Shown here in pieces: positions 7,000 to 8,825 of a stretch of DNA of 8,825 nt. Source of the DNA: Acidobacteriaceae bacterium (GTDB lineage Bacteria > Acidobacteriota > Terriglobia > Terriglobales > Acidobacteriaceae). The stretch is from NCBI GenBank assembly GCA_003139975.1, contig PLHN01000360.1, positions 2,431 through 11,255 of the forward strand, given 5' to 3'. The first letter of the stretch is position 1; every line of letters begins with the position of its first letter. The notes under the pieces are model-generated. The model saw only the letters and a list, made by a program, of their open reading frames with translations, was not told where the DNA came from and made no database searches. Both the position numbers and the translations under genes were made by a program.

Positions 7000-7020
7000 T
7001 GTGACACATTATGTGTCACA
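7000..7020 (+). promoter_or_regulatory. Perfect 21-bp palindrome, likely autoregulatory operator of the Phd-PIN module
   Basis: The arm tgtgacacat (7000-7009), one central base and the exact reverse complement (7011-7020) form a 10+1+10 palindrome that ends eight bases before the antitoxin ATG at 7029. Phd/YefM antitoxins repress their own operons by binding such palindromes as dimers. No convincing -35/-10 pair was found near it. Assignment as operator is inferred from position and symmetry. Confidence 0.75.
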
Positions 7021-7028
7021 ATGATGAT

Positions 7029-7277
7029 ATGCCGTCGGTAAACATCCGCCAGCTGCGCGACACCAAGAAGCTCAAAGCCTGGCTCCGCGCCGGGAAAACC
7101 GTCGAGCTCCGCGAGCGCGACACCGTGATCGCCCGCATTGTGCCGGAGAAAGAGGCCCGGGCTAACCCCGCCCAATGGCCCGACTTCGCCGCTCGGCAGC
7201 GAGAAGTTTTTGGCGACCGGGTCCTGAGTGCAGTGGATGACTTCCTTAGATTCCGCCATCGCGATTGGGAACCATAA
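7029..7277 (+). CDS. Phd/YefM-like type II antitoxin
   Basis: The 82-residue protein has the compact N-terminal fold of prevent-host-death (Phd/YefM) antitoxins: VNIRQLRDTKKLKAWLRAGKTVELRERDTVIARIVPEK, residues 4-41, where a beta-strand and helix are followed by a short beta-hairpin ending in ARIVP. This part dimerises and binds DNA. The C-terminal part (QWPDFAARQREVFGDRVLSAVDDFLRF) is the segment expected to wrap and block the toxin. The ATG at 7029 is chosen. An in-frame ATG at 7011 lies inside the 21-bp palindrome and adds six residues without family match. No Shine-Dalgarno is evident, so the mRNA may have a very short leader. The PIN-domain toxin follows after a 69-base gap in the same frame. 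Confidence 0.85.
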   Translation: MPSVNIRQLRDTKKLKAWLRAGKTVELRERDTVIARIVPEKEARANPAQWPDFAARQREVFGDRVLSAVDDFLRFRHRDWEP

Positions 7278-7346
7278 CGCAGTTGGTGCAGTATCCGATA
7301 TCTCCATGTTCACCGCGCCCAATGGTCTAGACCAGCGAGGCCTCCT

Positions 7347-7772
7347 CTGACCTCCTACGCCGATAGCAGCTTTTTCGTGTCCCTGTATTTAAAGGACGCG
7401 CACTCCGCGGCCGCGCTGGAATTGGTGGCGTCACATCCGAGGCTCTGGGTGACGCCTTTGCATATTGCAGAGTGCTTCCATGCGTTTGCCCAGCAGGTTT
7501 TTTTGGGCCGTGTCCCGGCGTCGGTTGCGGAAGAGTTGTACGACCAGTTGTCTCGGGATCGCGCCCAAGATGTTTGGCTGGAAAGCCCGATTCCCGAGCG
7601 GGCCTTTGAGAGAAGCGCGGAATTGGCGCGACGATACGGACCAAGACTCGGCGTGCGCACGCTCGACAGCCTGCACGTGGCCTGCGCTCTGGAACTCAAA
7701 GCCGAGCGCTTCTGGACGTTCGACGAAAGGCAGGCCAAGTTGGCCAAGGCGGAAGGACTGAAAACACATTGA
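7347..7772 (+). CDS. PIN-domain ribonuclease toxin (VapC-like), probable non-ATG start
   Basis: PIN toxins are Mg-dependent endoribonucleases that cut tRNA, rRNA or mRNA and are blocked by the paired antitoxin. Counting from 7347, the catalytic acids are Asp6 (SYADSSFFVSLYL), Glu42 (LHIAECFHAF), Asp107 (RTLDSLHVACAL) and Asp126 (WTFDERQAKLAKAEGL), all placed as in the family; length is 141 residues. No ATG exists in frame. The next conventional start is the GTG at 7377, but it would remove Asp6 and make an inactive protein. The CTG at 7347 has GAGG (7337-7340) six bases upstream and sits where relatives have their Met, so I take it as the probable start. The frame is open back to the antitoxin stop at 7275-7277. 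The gene may be translated from CTG, or may have lost its start and be silent. Confidence 0.78.
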   Translation: MTSYADSSFFVSLYLKDAHSAAALELVASHPRLWVTPLHIAECFHAFAQQVFLGRVPASVAEELYDQLSRDRAQDVWLESPIPERAFERSAELARRYGPRLGVRTLDSLHVACALELKAERFWTFDERQAKLAKAEGLKTH

Positions 7773-7784
7773 TTTCAAGAGTGA

Positions 7785-7813
7785 TTGCATCTTTATATAC
7801 TCTAGTCTATAAT
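7785..7813 (+). promoter_or_regulatory. Promoter of the vapBC module, with an imperfect palindrome in the spacer
   Basis: TTGCAT (7785-7790) and a consensus TATAAT (7808-7813) are 17 bp apart. Transcription would begin near 7820, about 11 bases before the vapB ATG, leaving almost no leader and no Shine-Dalgarno. An imperfect palindrome tata-nn-ctag-nn-tata (7796-7811) overlaps the spacer and -10 and is a candidate site for VapB autorepression. The region is notably AT-rich against the GC-rich surroundings. Confidence 0.65.
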
Positions 7814-7830
7814 GATGTATCAATTGGTGT

Positions 7831-8085
7831 ATGCCACTAAGTATCAAGAGTTACGAGACTGAGCGACTGGCGCGCGAAATTGCCGCCAGGACTGGCGAGT
7901 CGCTGACGGGAGCCATCCAGACGGCACTCCAGGAAAGATTGGAGCGCCTTAGCCGCCCCCAGCAAAATCGCAATGTCACGAACCAACTAAGAGAAATTTT
8001 GCGGCGCGTGGATCGACTGCCAATTCTGGATTCCAGGAGTCCGGACGAAATCGTGGGCTACGACGAGAACGGACTGCCACGCTAA
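7831..8085 (+). CDS. vapB: VapB-type antitoxin (PSK-type transcription factor family)
   Basis: The 84-residue protein matches the small VapB antitoxins of the Rv0623-like/PSK family: MPLSIKSYETERLAREIAARTGESLTGAIQTALQERLERL (1-40) is a ribbon-helix-helix DNA-binding unit. The C-terminal RLPILDSRSPDEIVGYDENGLPR is the conserved toxin-neutralising tail. Partner is the VapC whose ATG follows five bases after the vapB stop, which implies one transcript and translational coupling. It would repress its own promoter, probably with VapC as co-repressor; the imperfect palindrome at 7796-7811 is the likely site. The ATG at 7831 is the only reasonable start because the ribbon begins at Ser4. It lies 58 bases downstream of the first module's toxin. 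Confidence 0.93.
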   Translation: MPLSIKSYETERLAREIAARTGESLTGAIQTALQERLERLSRPQQNRNVTNQLREILRRVDRLPILDSRSPDEIVGYDENGLPR

Positions 8086-8090
8086 CGCCG

Positions 8091-8477
8091 ATGGTTATCG
8101 ATACTTCTGCCCTAGCCGCTATTTTCTTCCAGGAACCGGAGCGCGAGCGGTTTCTCGACGCGATCATTGCCGACCCGCGCAAGCTGGTCTCTGCGGCCAC
8201 AATGCTCGAAGCCGGAATGGTGATCGAGGGCCGGCAGGGAGAAGCGGCCGGCCGGGAGTTTGACCTGTTTGCCATCCGCGCCAATTTGCAGGTTGTGCCC
8301 TTTGACGCCGAACAGTCCGAGATGGCGCGTTTTGCCTGGCGCACCTACGGCAAAGGACGGCACACCGCAGGCCTCAACTTTGGCGATTGTTTCGCCTACG
8401 CGCTGGCCAAGTCCTCAGGGGAGAAATTGCTGGCCAAGGGAGAGGATTTTGGGTCCACGGACGTGGAGCTAGTGTGA
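8091..8477 (+). CDS. vapC: VapC-type PIN-domain ribonuclease toxin
   Basis: VapC toxins are PIN-fold endoribonucleases that stop translation by cleaving tRNA or rRNA when VapB is degraded. The 128-residue length is typical. All four acidic residues are present: Asp4 (MVIDTSALAAIF), Glu40 (MLEAGMV), Asp99 (LNFGDCFAYALA) and Asp119 (GEDFGSTDVEL). The C-terminal half, with GRHTAGLNFGDC and a KLLAKGEDF stretch, matches the VapC subgroup that pairs with PSK-type VapB. The ATG at 8091 is five bases after vapB. The gene ends about 90 bases from the convergent fusA-type gene. RNA target unknown. Confidence 0.95.
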   Translation: MVIDTSALAAIFFQEPERERFLDAIIADPRKLVSAATMLEAGMVIEGRQGEAAGREFDLFAIRANLQVVPFDAEQSEMARFAWRTYGKGRHTAGLNFGDCFAYALAKSSGEKLLAKGEDFGSTDVELV

Positions 8478-8510
8478 GAGATCGGACCCAAAAATGAGGA
8501 TTTAAGGGAC

Positions 8511-8531
8511 AGGAGGCGCCTCAGACGCCTG
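8511..8531 (+). repeat. Short GC-rich repeat between vapC and the convergent EF-G gene
   Basis: An aggcg (8514-8518) / cgcct (8526-8530) pairing gives a 5-bp stem with a seven-base loop, and the stretch also reads as two imperfect 9-bp direct repeats (8514-8522 and 8523-8531). It is preceded by gggacag (8507-8513), the same seven bases that open the hairpin of the repeats at 2191 and 3846. It may be a diverged family member or a weak bidirectional terminator. Confidence 0.35.
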
Positions 8532-8570
8532 AAGCAGTGAAGGCCGATGCAACTTGCCGGTGGTTGGACT

Positions 8571-8825
8571 CTACTCCTCTTCTTCCTTCACCTCGCCGCG
8601 CGCCGCCTTTGCCTTCTCTACGATCTTGTCCTGTAGTTGCTGCGGCACCACGTCGTAGTGGTGCATTTCCATGTTGAAGCTGCCGCGGCCCTGCGTCATC
8701 GATGTCAGCTCCACGCCATAGGTCAGCATCTCGGCCATTGGAGCCTCGGCCTTCACAATCGTGTTGCCGCCCTTGTTGTCCATGCCCTGAATGCGCCCGC
8801 GCCGGCTGTTCAGGTCGCCCATGAT
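8571..8825 (-). CDS. fusA: Elongation factor G-type translational GTPase, C-terminal fragment cut by the window edge
   Basis: EF-G catalyses ribosomal translocation at the cost of GTP and acts with RRF in recycling. Only the last 84 residues are visible, and the frame is open through base 8825, so the gene continues to the right. The end of domain IV (GDLNSRRGRIQGM) and domain V (KAEAPMAEMLTYGVELTSMTQGRGSFNMEMHHYDVVPQ) match EF-G closely. A charged tail (KAKAARGEVKEEEE) ends at the TAG at 8571-8573. Met at 8822 is internal. Several bacteria encode more than one EF-G homologue, and this fragment cannot tell the canonical FusA from an EF-G2-type paralogue; the GTPase domain is outside the window. 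It converges on vapC. Confidence 0.88.
   Translation of the reverse strand: MMGDLNSRRGRIQGMDNKGGNTIVKAEAPMAEMLTYGVELTSMTQGRGSFNMEMHHYDVVPQQLQDKIVEKAKAARGEVKEEEE

Noticed and set aside
7011..7028. Earlier in-frame ATG for the Phd-like antitoxin
   Set aside because: It lies within the palindromic operator and adds six residues not seen at the start of the family; ATG 7029 precedes the conserved strand.
1..8825. CRISPR array, tRNA/rRNA genes, IS elements or riboswitch
   Set aside because: No regularly spaced repeats, no tRNA-like cloverleaf or rRNA sequence, no transposase, and no long structured leader noticed on either strand.

Overview
The window is a high-GC chromosomal segment from a bacterium, most likely a member of the Acidobacteriota. 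That assignment is an inference from three things: overall protein character, a zinc-ribbon-tailed MscL, and a short dispersed hairpin repeat of a type I associate with that phylum from memory. It was not tested. No CRISPR array, IS element, tRNA or rRNA gene was seen. No stretch longer than about 175 bases lacks a gene.

Left part (1-2183, + strand): the 3' two thirds of recJ (single-strand DNA exonuclease, cut by the window edge), then mscL (mechanosensitive channel) and rpmB (ribosomal protein L28). mscL and rpmB each have a readable promoter of their own. A GC hairpin follows mscL and another follows rpmB.

Middle part (2280-6877, - strand): reading in the direction of transcription, a secreted two-domain glyoxalase/VOC-like protein, an unrecognised secreted protein whose frame is broken at a run of eight G, ruvB (Holliday-junction branch-migration ATPase), a GNAT acetyltransferase, a RidA-family deaminase and an exported FKBP-type prolyl isomerase. 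These are mostly single-gene functions of housekeeping, repair or stress type. Co-transcription of ridA and the FKBP gene (50-base gap) is plausible.

Right part (7000-8477, + strand): two type II toxin-antitoxin modules in tandem. The first is a Phd/YefM-like antitoxin with a PIN-domain toxin; it is preceded by a perfect 10+1+10 palindrome, and its toxin lacks a conventional start codon at the position that would keep the first catalytic Asp. The second is a textbook VapB (PSK-type) / VapC pair with a consensus -10 promoter. At the far right edge, convergent to these, is the C-terminal end of an elongation factor G-type GTPase gene.

I did not find a clear previously undescribed system. The places most worth a second look are the Phd-PIN module (operator and odd toxin start), the G-tract frameshift in the secreted protein, and the inverted repeat that brackets the rpmB promoter.
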